Positions 8,660 to 16,662 of a DNA stretch of 19,493 bases are shown here, piece by piece. This DNA is from Ruminococcaceae bacterium UBA7030 (GTDB lineage: Bacteria; Bacillota; Clostridia; Oscillospirales; Acutalibacteraceae): positions 1 to 19,493 of the forward strand of contig DLBD01000087.1 of assembly GCA_002494125.1 (NCBI GenBank). Reading direction: 5' to 3'. The translations under genes were made by a program, and so were the position numbers. Each line of letters starts with the position of its first letter. The first letter of the stretch is position 1. A model generated the notes under the pieces. That model worked only from the letters and a program-made list of their open reading frames with translations, was not told the origin of the DNA and did no database searches.

Positions 8660-10273
8660 ATGAAAAGATATTCGAGAATAACCCCTCAGGGAAGCAGGGA
8701 TTTGCTGTTTGAGGAGTGCGACGACAGAAGAAAAGCTGAGCAGATTTTATCGGCTCTGTTTAAGGAGAATAATTACCGCAAAGTTATGACTCCTACGATT
8801 GAATACCTTGATGTTTTTGAAAATGACAATCTCGGTATTGAAACCGAAGAGATGTATATGCTCTCCGATAATCACGGAAGAACAACGGTTCTTCGCCCCG
8901 ATAATACTGCCCCGATTGCGCGCCTTGTTGCAACAAGGCTTTCTGACAGTGACTTTCCGGTAAGGCTTTATTATAATCAAACGGTCTTTGTGCGCAATAA
9001 ACAGCTTGCTGGAAGAACTGACGAGATTGAGCAAAGCGGTGTTGAGCTTATAGGCGACGGTAGTACCGATGCCGATATTGAGGTTATCTCAATGGCTTAT
9101 GAGGCGCTTAAGCGAAGTAAAGTTAACTCTTTCAAGCTCGAACTTTGCCATGCCGGTTTCTTTAACGCAATACTGGATAAGATGTCGTTAAAGCCGTCTC
9201 AAAAGGCGGATATCTGTTCACTTATTGAGGGGAAGAATTATTCAGCGCTTAATGACCTTCTTGATAAAATCGGAGATTCACCCGAAACACAGGTTATACG
9301 AAAGCTTCCGAGACTCTTTGGTGGTGTAGCTGTAATTGACGAGGCAAAAAAGCTTTACAGCGACACAGCTGCTGTTGAGGCTCTCGACTACCTTAAAGAC
9401 ATTTATGAAATACTATGTTCAGCCGGACTCGGCGACAATATTCTCATTGACTTGAGCCTTGTTAACCGAAGCAATTACTATACAGGCGTTATCTTCAGAG
9501 GCTATACTGAAGGAAGCGGCGTAACTATTCTTTCAGGCGGTCGCTATGATAATCTTATCAGCGAGTTTGGTCTTGACGCTCCTGCAATCGGATTTGGCGT
9601 TGACGTAACAGCGCTTTGTGACGTTATGAGGGAAGAGATCAATATTGACCGTCCGATAAGAATTGCGCTTACTAAAGGGCGACTTGAAAAATCCTCTATA
9701 AGCCTTTTCAAAACTATGGGACTTGACACCTCGGAGCTTGAGAATAAAGGAAGGCGGTTAATTCTTCCGATCGGTGATTTTGAAGCAGTCCTTTCAAAAG
9801 CGCCGGATGTTATAACCTATGTTGAACACGGTGTTTGCGATATCGGCGTCGTGGGTAAGGACACAATAGTAGAACACGGCAACTCATTTTATGAAGTTAT
9901 TGACCTTAATATAGGAAAGTGCAGATTTGCTCTTGCATGTCCTAAGGGAACGGATTTTTATTCAGGTTATAAACGCAAGGTGGTTGCAAGTAAATATCCC
10001 AAGGTTGCCCGAGAGTTTTTTAAGGCAAAGGGTATGGATGTGGATATAATCAAGATTGAGGGTAGTGTTGAGCTTGCTCCGCTTCTCGGACTTGCAGACG
10101 GTATTGTCGATATTGTAGAAACGGGTTCAACACTTAAAGAAAACGGACTTGTGGTTGTTGATGAGATTATGCCGATATCCGCAAGAGTTATAGTGAATAT
10201 GGCTTCAATGAAGCTTCGAAAGGAAGAAATAGAGAGCTTTCTTAACGACCTTGAGCTTGCATCACAGGTTTAA
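8660..10273 (+). CDS. hisZ-hisG: HisZ-HisG fusion: ATP phosphoribosyltransferase with regulatory domain
   Basis: It catalyses the first step of histidine synthesis, ATP plus PRPP to phosphoribosyl-ATP, the usual point of histidine feedback. Residues 1-330 are HisZ, a catalytically inactive relative of histidyl-tRNA synthetase: TPQGSRDLLFEE at the N terminus, motif-2-like VLRPDNTAP near 77-85, and SGGRYDNL around 292-299. Residues 331-537 are a complete short-form HisG of about 207 residues beginning RPIRIALTKGRLE. The full HisG family signature is at 471-492 (E-x5-G through V-D-I-V-E-T-G-S-T-L). HisZ and short HisG are normally separate proteins forming a hetero-octamer; here they are one uninterrupted frame with no stop or internal ribosome binding site seen at the junction. 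The start follows AAAGGTGA at 8648-8655. It is the first gene of the histidine operon. Confidence 0.95.
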   Translation: MKRYSRITPQGSRDLLFEECDDRRKAEQILSALFKENNYRKVMTPTIEYLDVFENDNLGIETEEMYMLSDNHGRTTVLRPDNTAPIARLVATRLSDSDFPVRLYYNQTVFVRNKQLAGRTDEIEQSGVELIGDGSTDADIEVISMAYEALKRSKVNSFKLELCHAGFFNAILDKMSLKPSQKADICSLIEGKNYSALNDLLDKIGDSPETQVIRKLPRLFGGVAVIDEAKKLYSDTAAVEALDYLKDIYEILCSAGLGDNILIDLSLVNRSNYYTGVIFRGYTEGSGVTILSGGRYDNLISEFGLDAPAIGFGVDVTALCDVMREEINIDRPIRIALTKGRLEKSSISLFKTMGLDTSELENKGRRLILPIGDFEAVLSKAPDVITYVEHGVCDIGVVGKDTIVEHGNSFYEVIDLNIGKCRFALACPKGTDFYSGYKRKVVASKYPKVAREFFKAKGMDVDIIKIEGSVELAPLLGLADGIVDIVETGSTLKENGLVVVDEIMPISARVIVNMASMKLRKEEIESFLNDLELASQV

Positions 10274-10292
10274 TATATAACGGAGATAAGGT

Positions 10293-11576
10293 ATGAATAT
10301 TACAAAAGCAAATGGTACTGCCGAATACGCATTAATTGAAAACTTAAAAAAGCGTGCCGGCGAAACAGATGAAAAAATAGTCGAGATTGTTACAAGCATC
10401 ATCAATTCAGTAAAGGAACAAGGCGATGAAGCTGTAAGGGAATATACTGCACGTTTTGACGGCGGAGTCCCGAAAAAAATGATAATTACAAAGGACGAGC
10501 TTCAGTCATATCTTGACGATGTTGACGAGAATTTTAAGTCTGCACTAATCAACGCAAAAAACAATATATTTGACTTTCATTCTCGTCAGGCTCAGCAGTC
10601 ATGGATGACCACGCAGGAAAACGGCGTAATAATGGGGCAGAGAGTAAGAGGCCTTAAAAGAGTCGGAATTTATGTTCCGGGCGGAACGGCTGCATATCCT
10701 TCATCTGTACTGATGAACGCAATTCCGGCAAAAATTGCAGGTGTAGAAGAGATAATAATGGTAACTCCGCCTTCAAAGGACGGAAGTGCAAACCCCGACA
10801 TTATGGCTGCGGCGGCGGTTGCCGGCGTTGATAAAGTATTTCTTGTCGGAGGCGCACAGGCAGTTGCAGCGCTCGCTTACGGCACCGAAAAAATACCAAA
10901 GGTTGATAAGATTGTCGGACCCGGCAATATCTTTGTTGCAACTGCTAAAAAGCTTCTTTACGGCGTTGTGGATATTGACATGGTTGCAGGTCCATCGGAA
11001 ATTCTTATTGTTGCAGATAAATCCGCTAAGTCGAAATTTCTTGCAGCCGACCTTATGAGCCAGGCTGAACACGATAAGCTTGCTTCTGCAATTCTTCTTA
11101 CCACCTCAATGGATATTGCTAAAGCGACTTCTAAAGAAATAGACAGGCAGTTAAAATATCTTGAAAGACAGGAGATTATAGAAAGCTCGCTTGATAATTT
11201 CGGTGAAATAATTGTGTGTGAAAATCTTGAGCAGGCTATTGCTTTTGCAAATGAGCTTGCGCCTGAACACCTTGAAATGTGCGTTGAAGAACCGCTTAAA
11301 TATATAGGTATGCTTGATAACGCAGGTTCGGTATTTCTTGGTAATTTCTCGCCTGAACCACTCGGCGATTACTATGCAGGTCCAAACCATGTTCTTCCTA
11401 CAAGCGGTACCGCAAGGTTTTTCTCACCGCTTTCGGTTGACAGCTTTATTAAGAAAAGTTCGTTTATTTATTACACGGAAAATGAACTCAGAAAAGCAAG
11501 CGATGATATAATTAAGCTTGCGGATACAGAGGGCTTGACAGCCCATGCAAATTCAATAAAGGTAAGATTTGAATAA
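10293..11576 (+). CDS. hisD: Histidinol dehydrogenase
   Basis: HisD oxidises L-histidinol to L-histidine in two NAD-dependent steps, the end of the pathway. The 427-residue length is normal. Zinc-ligand candidates all appear at the expected places: Gln257 and His260 (SQAEHDKL), Asp359 (LGDYYAGPNH) and His418 near the C terminus. The catalytic pair Glu325-His326 lies in LAPEHLE. The NAD-binding stretch includes VPGGTAAYPSSVLMNAIPAKIAG-type sequence around residues 127-149 and GPGNIFVATAKKLLYG around 209-224. GGAG at 10282-10285 sets the start. The stop overlaps the next ATG (TAATG at 11574-11578). Confidence 0.97.
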   Translation: MNITKANGTAEYALIENLKKRAGETDEKIVEIVTSIINSVKEQGDEAVREYTARFDGGVPKKMIITKDELQSYLDDVDENFKSALINAKNNIFDFHSRQAQQSWMTTQENGVIMGQRVRGLKRVGIYVPGGTAAYPSSVLMNAIPAKIAGVEEIIMVTPPSKDGSANPDIMAAAAVAGVDKVFLVGGAQAVAALAYGTEKIPKVDKIVGPGNIFVATAKKLLYGVVDIDMVAGPSEILIVADKSAKSKFLAADLMSQAEHDKLASAILLTTSMDIAKATSKEIDRQLKYLERQEIIESSLDNFGEIIVCENLEQAIAFANELAPEHLEMCVEEPLKYIGMLDNAGSVFLGNFSPEPLGDYYAGPNHVLPTSGTARFFSPLSVDSFIKKSSFIYYTENELRKASDDIIKLADTEGLTAHANSIKVRFE

Positions 11577-12499
11577 TGGCTGGTAGCAGGAAACAGGAAC
11601 AAAATAAATATAAAATCATCTCAACTCTTATTATAATTGCAGTTGTAATTTTTGTAATAGTTTCCAGAAATGCAGATGTCGAGTTTAATCCTGTAACAAA
11701 GAGCGCTGTTAACCCTAACAGTGAAGGTATGCTCTTTGTACACTATATTGATGTAGGGCAGGGGGATTGTGAATTTATCGAGCTCCCTGACGGACGATGC
11801 GTTCTTATTGATGCCGGCGAGTCCGCTTATTCCTCTGTTGTAAGCAAAGAGATTAAAGAGCTCGGGTATGATAAGATCGATTTTGTTGTCGGCACTCATC
11901 CGCATACCGACCATATCGGAGGCTTAAGAGGAGTTGTAAGCTCGTTTGATATCGGCGCTGTTTATATGCCAAGGGCGTCAAGTAACAGTGCAACATTTGA
12001 AAAACTGCTTCTGGAAATTAAGGATAAAGGGCTGAAAATAAACACAGTGAAAGCAGGCGATAAACTTGTCGAAACTGATGAATACTCGATGGTTTTTTTA
12101 GCTCCATTATCCGATAGTTATGAGGATCTTAACAATTATTCGGCTGTAATAAGGCTTGAATATAACGGCAACACATTCCTTTTTACAGGTGATGCCGAGT
12201 CGCTTTCCGAAAACGAAATGCTTGACTATTATTATGACGAGCTTGACTGTGACGTTCTCAAGGTCGGACACCACGGAAGCAGGTATTCAACGAGCGATGA
12301 GTTTCTTGATGCGGTGTCGCCGTCATATGCAATTATCTCCTGCGGAAAGGGAAATTCATACGGTCATCCTCATCAGGAAACACTTTCAAAGCTATATGAT
12401 GTTAACGCACAGGTGCTGAGAACTGACCAGCTTGGAAGTATTACAATCTGCTGTGACGCTGACGGAGGTTTCGAAGTAGCATATGAAATGGATAGTTGA
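11576..12499 (+). CDS. Membrane-anchored ComEC-like metallo-beta-lactamase-fold protein
   Basis: A basic N terminus is followed by one hydrophobic segment at about residues 14-32 with no clear cleavage site, so the protein is probably anchored with its domain outside the cell. The rest (about 50-307) is a metallo-beta-lactamase fold closest to the C-terminal domain of ComEC/Rec2: YIDVGQGDCEFIELPDG, the metal motif HPHTDHIGG (His108, His110, Asp112, His113), FTGDAE, then VGHHGSRYSTSDEFL and GNSYGHPHQETL. ComEC-like domains are linked to DNA uptake as candidate nucleases, but free-standing members have no settled role and I do not assign one. It lies inside the histidine operon, overlapping hisD by one base and the next small gene by 17 bp. 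Nothing in it suggests a histidine enzyme. Confidence 0.88.
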   Translation: MAGSRKQEQNKYKIISTLIIIAVVIFVIVSRNADVEFNPVTKSAVNPNSEGMLFVHYIDVGQGDCEFIELPDGRCVLIDAGESAYSSVVSKEIKELGYDKIDFVVGTHPHTDHIGGLRGVVSSFDIGAVYMPRASSNSATFEKLLLEIKDKGLKINTVKAGDKLVETDEYSMVFLAPLSDSYEDLNNYSAVIRLEYNGNTFLFTGDAESLSENEMLDYYYDELDCDVLKVGHHGSRYSTSDEFLDAVSPSYAIISCGKGNSYGHPHQETLSKLYDVNAQVLRTDQLGSITICCDADGGFEVAYEMDS

Positions 12500-12680
12500 C
12501 AGGATTGAAGAGGGCTTTGCAGTAGTGGAAGCCGAAAATGAAAAAATATATAACATTCCTCTTGATGCTCTTGAAAAGGGTGTAAAGGAGGGCGATGTTA
12601 TAAATGTTTCTGTTGACAAATCAGAAACAAAAAAAAGAGAAGAATATATCGAAGAATTAATGGACGATTTATTTGTTTAA
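12483..12680 (+). CDS. DUF3006-like small protein
   Basis: This 65-residue acidic protein reads WIVDRIEEGFAVVE, then YNIPLDAL and VKEGDVINVSVD, the pattern of the DUF3006 family as I recall it: a short beta-rich domain of unknown function. The gene begins inside the last 17 bases of the preceding gene, in another frame, and ends 11 bp before the hisB start, so it is translated as part of the operon. DUF3006 genes are often found beside ComEC-like metallo-beta-lactamase genes, which supports both calls. No catalytic residues, signal peptide or membrane segment are visible. The C-terminal third is charged (KSETKKREEYIEE) and probably helical. Confidence 0.8.
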   Translation: MKWIVDRIEEGFAVVEAENEKIYNIPLDALEKGVKEGDVINVSVDKSETKKREEYIEELMDDLFV

Positions 12681-12691
12681 GGTGAATGATT

Positions 12692-13270
12692 ATGAGAAAA
12701 GCTGAGATAGAAAGAAACACTAAGGAAACAAGAATTAAGATTTCACTTTGCCTTGACGGCGGTGATGTTAATATATCAACCGGTATAGGCTTTTTTGACC
12801 ATATGCTCACTGCCTTTGCAGTTCACGGTGGATTCGGTCTTGATGTTAAGGTTGAAGGCGATCTTGAAGTGGACACTCATCATACAGTTGAGGATACAGG
12901 TATTGCGCTTGGTATGGCCTTCAAACAAGCACTCGGTGATATGGGCGGCATTGAGCGTTACGGCTCTTTTTCAATACCTATGGACGAGTCGCTTGCAAGT
13001 GCTGTAATCGACATTTCTAACAGACCGTTTCTCGTTTTCAAAGCTTCATTTGAACAGGAACTTTGCGGTGATTATGAAACCTGTGTTACCGAAGAATTCT
13101 TCAGAGCTTTTGCTATGAATTCCTGTATAACTCTTCACATATCTGTGCCATATGGCGCAAATGCTCACCATGAGATTGAAGCAATTTTTAAGGCGGTTGC
13201 TCACGCCCTTAAAATTGCTGTTAAGAAAAACTATGACGGTTCAGTCCTTTCAACAAAGGGAGTATTATAA
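12692..13270 (+). CDS. hisB: Imidazoleglycerol-phosphate dehydratase
   Basis: HisB dehydrates imidazole glycerol phosphate to imidazole acetol phosphate, using manganese. This is the single-function form of 192 residues, without the N-terminal phosphatase of enterobacteria. Metal-binding motifs are present in both halves: FFDHML (Asp36, His37), DTHHTVEDTG (His63, His64, Glu67) and NAHHEIEA (His159, His160, Glu161). An in-frame ATG two codons upstream (12686) lies only a base or two after the AAGGTGA at 12679-12685. The ATG at 12692 has proper 6-nt spacing and gives the usual MRKAEIER start, so I chose it. The next gene overlaps the stop (TAATG at 13268-13272). Confidence 0.96.
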   Translation: MRKAEIERNTKETRIKISLCLDGGDVNISTGIGFFDHMLTAFAVHGGFGLDVKVEGDLEVDTHHTVEDTGIALGMAFKQALGDMGGIERYGSFSIPMDESLASAVIDISNRPFLVFKASFEQELCGDYETCVTEEFFRAFAMNSCITLHISVPYGANAHHEIEAIFKAVAHALKIAVKKNYDGSVLSTKGVL

Positions 13271-13983
13271 TGATTATTCTACCTGCTATTGATGTTATTG
13301 ACGGCAAGCCCGTAAGGCTTTATAAAGGCGACTTTTCAACTGCGCAGCAGGTTGCCGAGGATGTCCTTTCTACAGCAAAGGAGTTTGAAAAGGCCGGCTG
13401 TAAGTGGATTCATATGGTTGATCTTGACGGCTCGCTGCAAAAGAAACCTGTAAACAGCAAAACCTTTTTTGATGTTGTTAATAACACATCGCTTAATGTT
13501 GAGCTCGGCGGCGGAATTCGCACAATGAATGATATTGAATTTTATATTAAAGGCGGAGTGAAACGCGTTATTCTCGGCTCAGTTGCGCTTAAAAACCCAA
13601 AACTTGTTAAGGAGGCCGTTTCAAATTTCGGTGACGCTATTGCTGTCGGAATTGATGCTGATAACGGATATGTTGCAACTGAAGGCTGGGTTGAAAAAAG
13701 TAATGTTAACTATATAGATCTTGCAAAAAAAATGGAGCAGTCAGGAGTTAAAAAAATAATTTTTACTGATATCAGCAAGGATGGTACTCTTGCCGGACCT
13801 AATGTTGAACAGCTGACGCTCCTTAATGACTCAGTAAGCTGTGACATAATCGCATCGGGTGGTATTACCGATATAGGTGATATACTTACACTTCGCGACA
13901 AAAAGCTTTACGGTGCAATCTGTGGTAAAAGTATATACCGCAAAAGCCTCGATTTGAGAGAAGCTGTGGAGGTTTGCAAATAA
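13270..13983 (+). CDS. hisA: ProFAR isomerase (phosphoribosylformimino-AICAR ribonucleotide isomerase)
   Basis: HisA is a TIM-barrel enzyme that opens the aminoaldose ring of ProFAR to give PRFAR, the substrate of HisF-HisH. The 237 residues include LPAIDVIDGK with catalytic Asp8, HMVDLDGSL, VELGGGIRTM and VILGSVAL for phosphate binding, Asp129 in VGIDADNGY, TDISKDGTLAGPN around 166-178 as the second-half counterpart, and IIASGGI. The ISKDGTLAG pattern and MIILPAIDVIDGK start fit HisA and not HisF. It overlaps both neighbours by one base (TAATG). hisH and hisF, which usually flank it, are missing. Confidence 0.95.
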   Translation: MIILPAIDVIDGKPVRLYKGDFSTAQQVAEDVLSTAKEFEKAGCKWIHMVDLDGSLQKKPVNSKTFFDVVNNTSLNVELGGGIRTMNDIEFYIKGGVKRVILGSVALKNPKLVKEAVSNFGDAIAVGIDADNGYVATEGWVEKSNVNYIDLAKKMEQSGVKKIIFTDISKDGTLAGPNVEQLTLLNDSVSCDIIASGGITDIGDILTLRDKKLYGAICGKSIYRKSLDLREAVEVCK

Positions 13984-14303
13984 TGGAACTTGATAAGTAT
14001 TTCAAAAAAGGTGAATTAATCCCGGCAATAGTCCAGGAGAACTCAACAGGCGAAGTTTTAATGCTTGCCTATATGAATAAAGAATCGCTTAAGAAAACTC
14101 TCGAAACAGGCTACACATGGTTTTATTCACGTTCAAGACAGGAGCTTTGGAATAAAGGTGCAACCTCAGGCCATTTTCAGAAAGTAGTATCAATTTTCGG
14201 CGACTGCGATGATGATACACTTCTCGTTCGAGTAATACAGACAGGGGCTGCATGTCACACCGGCAATCATTCCTGCTTTTTCAATGAGGTAAAAACCTTT
14301 TAA
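13983..14303 (+). CDS. hisI: Phosphoribosyl-AMP cyclohydrolase
   Basis: HisI hydrolyses phosphoribosyl-AMP to ProFAR, the third pathway step. The 106-residue protein is the stand-alone cyclohydrolase. It shows WFYSRSRQELWNKGATSGH, the Mg-binding GDCDDDTLL, and the zinc-site QTGAACHTGNHSCFF. An in-frame TTG lies three codons upstream at 13974, but the GGAGG at 13968-13972 would sit next to it; the ATG at 13983 has a 10-nt gap and forms TAATG with the hisA stop, so it is the better start. HisE is encoded separately just downstream, whereas many bacteria fuse the two as HisIE. Confidence 0.95.
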   Translation: MELDKYFKKGELIPAIVQENSTGEVLMLAYMNKESLKKTLETGYTWFYSRSRQELWNKGATSGHFQKVVSIFGDCDDDTLLVRVIQTGAACHTGNHSCFFNEVKTF

Positions 14304-14317
14304 TTAGGAGATAAAAT

Positions 14318-14641
14318 ATGGATTATATCAAAAACGATTATCAGACAATTCTTTCAAGAAGAGAGGCGCAGGAGGAGGGTTCTTATACCTGTTACCTTTT
14401 TGATAAGGGAATTGATAAGATATTAAAAAAGGTCGGCGAGGAAAGTACCGAAATGGTAATCGCTGCAAAAAACGGTATAAAGGAAGAAACAGTAGGTGAA
14501 ATTTGCGACCTTATCTATCATACTCTTGTTATGATGGTTGACCAGAACATCACAGTAGAGGATGTTGAGGCTGAACTTGAAAAAAGAGCAATGAAAACAG
14601 GCAATCTTAAGCAATTTCACCAGGTTGACAAGAATTCATAA
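14318..14641 (+). CDS. hisE: Phosphoribosyl-ATP pyrophosphatase
   Basis: HisE removes pyrophosphate from phosphoribosyl-ATP, the second pathway step. The 107-residue all-alpha protein belongs to the MazG-like superfamily and has the metal-binding pattern KKVGEESTEMVIAAK followed by EICDLIYHTLVMM, carrying the usual Glu/Asp set. AGGAG at 14306-14310 precedes the ATG by 7 nt. It is the last histidine gene recognisable here. Its stop shares a base with the recJ start (TAATG at 14639-14643), so the transcript continues into recJ. Confidence 0.95.
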   Translation: MDYIKNDYQTILSRREAQEEGSYTCYLFDKGIDKILKKVGEESTEMVIAAKNGIKEETVGEICDLIYHTLVMMVDQNITVEDVEAELEKRAMKTGNLKQFHQVDKNS

Positions 14642-16662
14642 TGCTTCATAAAAGATGGATTGTTGCAGATGCTGACAAGGAAAAGGCATCGCAGCTGAGT
14701 GAAAAACTAAATATAGATGCGTTTCTTGCGTTTCTTCTTGTTTCTCGGGGTATTGATAATGAGCTTGCGGCTTCGGATTTTCTTTTCAACGATGACACTT
14801 TTTCATCCCCGTTTAATTTTAAGGATATGGACAGGGCAGTTGATAGAATCAATGCCGCACTTGACAACGGGGAAAAAATTTGTATCTACGGTGACTACGA
14901 CTGCGACGGCGTAACGTCAACTGCGCTGCTTTTTACCTTTTTAGAGGGACTTGGAGCAAATGTAATCTATTTTATCCCAAACCGTCTGACTGACGGATAT
15001 GGTATGAATAAAAGAGCGATTGACGATATTTACAGTAAGGGTACAAATCTTATAATAACTGTTGATAACGGTATTTCCGCTGTTGAGGAAGCAGAGTATA
15101 TATACTCTCTGGGAATGGAACTTGTTGTTACTGACCACCACCAGCTTGGTGAAACACTGCCGAAAGCCTGTGCTGTAGTAAATCCTCACCGCCCCGATAA
15201 TGATTTGACATTTCGGGATTATGCCGGCGTAGGCGTTGCGTTCAAGCTTGCGTGCGCTCTTAATGACGGTGATACCCATGAAATGATTACTCTTTTTGCT
15301 GACCTTGTTGCAATCGGAACTATCGGTGATATGGTTCCTCTTGTAAGCGAAAACAGGCGCCTTGTAAAGTATGGCTTGATGCTTATAAATTCTGATACAA
15401 GAATCGGAATTAATGCGCTTAGAAATGCAGCGGGAAATGCAGAAAATGATATTACCTCAACTGAGGTTGCGTTTCAGCTTTGTCCGAGAATAAACGCAGC
15501 GGGTAGAATGGATAGCGCTGATATTGCAATAGAACTTCTTATAAGCGACGACTACGACGAGGCAAGAGTTAAAGCCGATTTACTAAATAATGAAAATACG
15601 CATCGCCACGAGGTTGAGCAAAATATCATAAATGATATAAACGAAAAAATAAATAAAAATCCAAACCTTGTTTCCGAGCGTGTAATCGTTATTGACGGCT
15701 TTGGATATCATCACGGCGTTATCGGTATTGTTGCTTCTCATATTCTTTCACGTTTCGGTAAGCCGACCATTATTATCGGCGTTGACGGTGAAGAGGGTGT
15801 GGGTTCTGCGAGAAGTATCGAGGGATTTAATGTATTTGAAGCAATTTCAAGCTGTAAGGATATGCTTACTCATTTCGGCGGTCACCCGCAGGCAGCTGGG
15901 CTTGGAATTATGGCGGACGATATTGAGACTTTTAGAAAACGAATTAACAAATACGCAGCCGACAATTTCCCGATAATGCCAAGTGAATGTTTAAAGCTTG
16001 ATTGCAAGCTTTCACCGTTTTATCTTGATTTATCACTTGTCGAAAGCCTTTCTGTTTTAGAGCCTTACGGTGCTGATAATCCGCAGGCAATGTTCGGACT
16101 TTTCAATGTCGAAATTGTAGGCGTTACTCCTATTGGCGAGGGAAAGCATATAAGACTTGAATGTGCAAAAAAAGGCAAGTCTTTTAAGGCTGTAATGTTC
16201 GGTGTTACTAAGGAATCGCTACCTTTTGTAACCGGTGATAAGGTTGACCTTGCTGTAAAGCTTTCAAAAAATTTTTTCAAGGGAAGATTTTATCTTTCAA
16301 TTCGTGCTGTTGATATAAGACTTCACGGTATTGACGACGATAAGTACTTTTCCGAAAAGGCGGATTATGAATTATCTCTTTTAGGTGAAAAGCCTAATGG
16401 CAGAATTATTCCGAACCGAGATGGCTTTTCGCATCTTTATAAATTCTTAAAAACAAATGACGGCTATAATCACAGCACTGATGATTTATACTTTGCCCTA
16501 TTGCAAAAGCTTACTTACGGTGAACTTTGTTACGCACTTAAAGCTTTTGAAGAGGTGGGTATAATAACATATAATAAATCGAACATAGTATTAAACAGTA
16601 TCAGCGGTAAAGCTGATCTTGAAAACACAAATGTCTTAAAAAACTTAAGGGGAATTGTCTGA
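14641..16662 (+). CDS. recJ: Single-stranded-DNA-specific 5'-3' exonuclease RecJ
   Basis: RecJ degrades single-stranded DNA 5' to 3' in recombinational and mismatch repair. The 673 residues show the DHH-family core: YGDYDCDG with Asp85, Asp87 and Asp89, ITVDNGIS, VVTDHHQLGE with Asp165-His166-His167, then the DHHA1 motif HFGGHPQAAGLG with His415. An OB-like region and a C-terminal extension of about 110 residues follow, longer than E. coli RecJ and shorter than the B. subtilis protein. All metal-binding motifs are intact. It overlaps hisE and the following gene by one base each (TAATG, TGATG). Many Firmicutes have apt between recJ and rel; it is absent here. Confidence 0.96.
   Translation: MLHKRWIVADADKEKASQLSEKLNIDAFLAFLLVSRGIDNELAASDFLFNDDTFSSPFNFKDMDRAVDRINAALDNGEKICIYGDYDCDGVTSTALLFTFLEGLGANVIYFIPNRLTDGYGMNKRAIDDIYSKGTNLIITVDNGISAVEEAEYIYSLGMELVVTDHHQLGETLPKACAVVNPHRPDNDLTFRDYAGVGVAFKLACALNDGDTHEMITLFADLVAIGTIGDMVPLVSENRRLVKYGLMLINSDTRIGINALRNAAGNAENDITSTEVAFQLCPRINAAGRMDSADIAIELLISDDYDEARVKADLLNNENTHRHEVEQNIINDINEKINKNPNLVSERVIVIDGFGYHHGVIGIVASHILSRFGKPTIIIGVDGEEGVGSARSIEGFNVFEAISSCKDMLTHFGGHPQAAGLGIMADDIETFRKRINKYAADNFPIMPSECLKLDCKLSPFYLDLSLVESLSVLEPYGADNPQAMFGLFNVEIVGVTPIGEGKHIRLECAKKGKSFKAVMFGVTKESLPFVTGDKVDLAVKLSKNFFKGRFYLSIRAVDIRLHGIDDDKYFSEKADYELSLLGEKPNGRIIPNRDGFSHLYKFLKTNDGYNHSTDDLYFALLQKLTYGELCYALKAFEEVGIITYNKSNIVLNSISGKADLENTNVLKNLRGIV

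Noticed and set aside
10786..11058. Plus-strand frame of 90 residues inside hisD
   Set aside because: It is an alternate frame within a complete, motif-verified hisD, with no recognisable domain.
12496..12524. TTGACA near the end of the MBL-fold gene as a promoter for the DUF3006 gene or hisB
   Set aside because: No acceptable -10 lies 16-18 bp downstream, and the site is within overlapping coding sequence.
13974..13982. TTG start for hisI three codons upstream of the ATG
   Set aside because: The GGAGG would be only one base away from it. The ATG at 13983 has proper spacing and the TAATG overlap typical of this operon.
14625..14653. TTGACA followed after 16 bp by CATAAA, a possible promoter at the hisE-recJ junction
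   Set aside because: The start site would fall inside recJ, beyond its ATG, so it cannot drive recJ. The -10 is only a four-of-six match. At best it could add some rel transcription.
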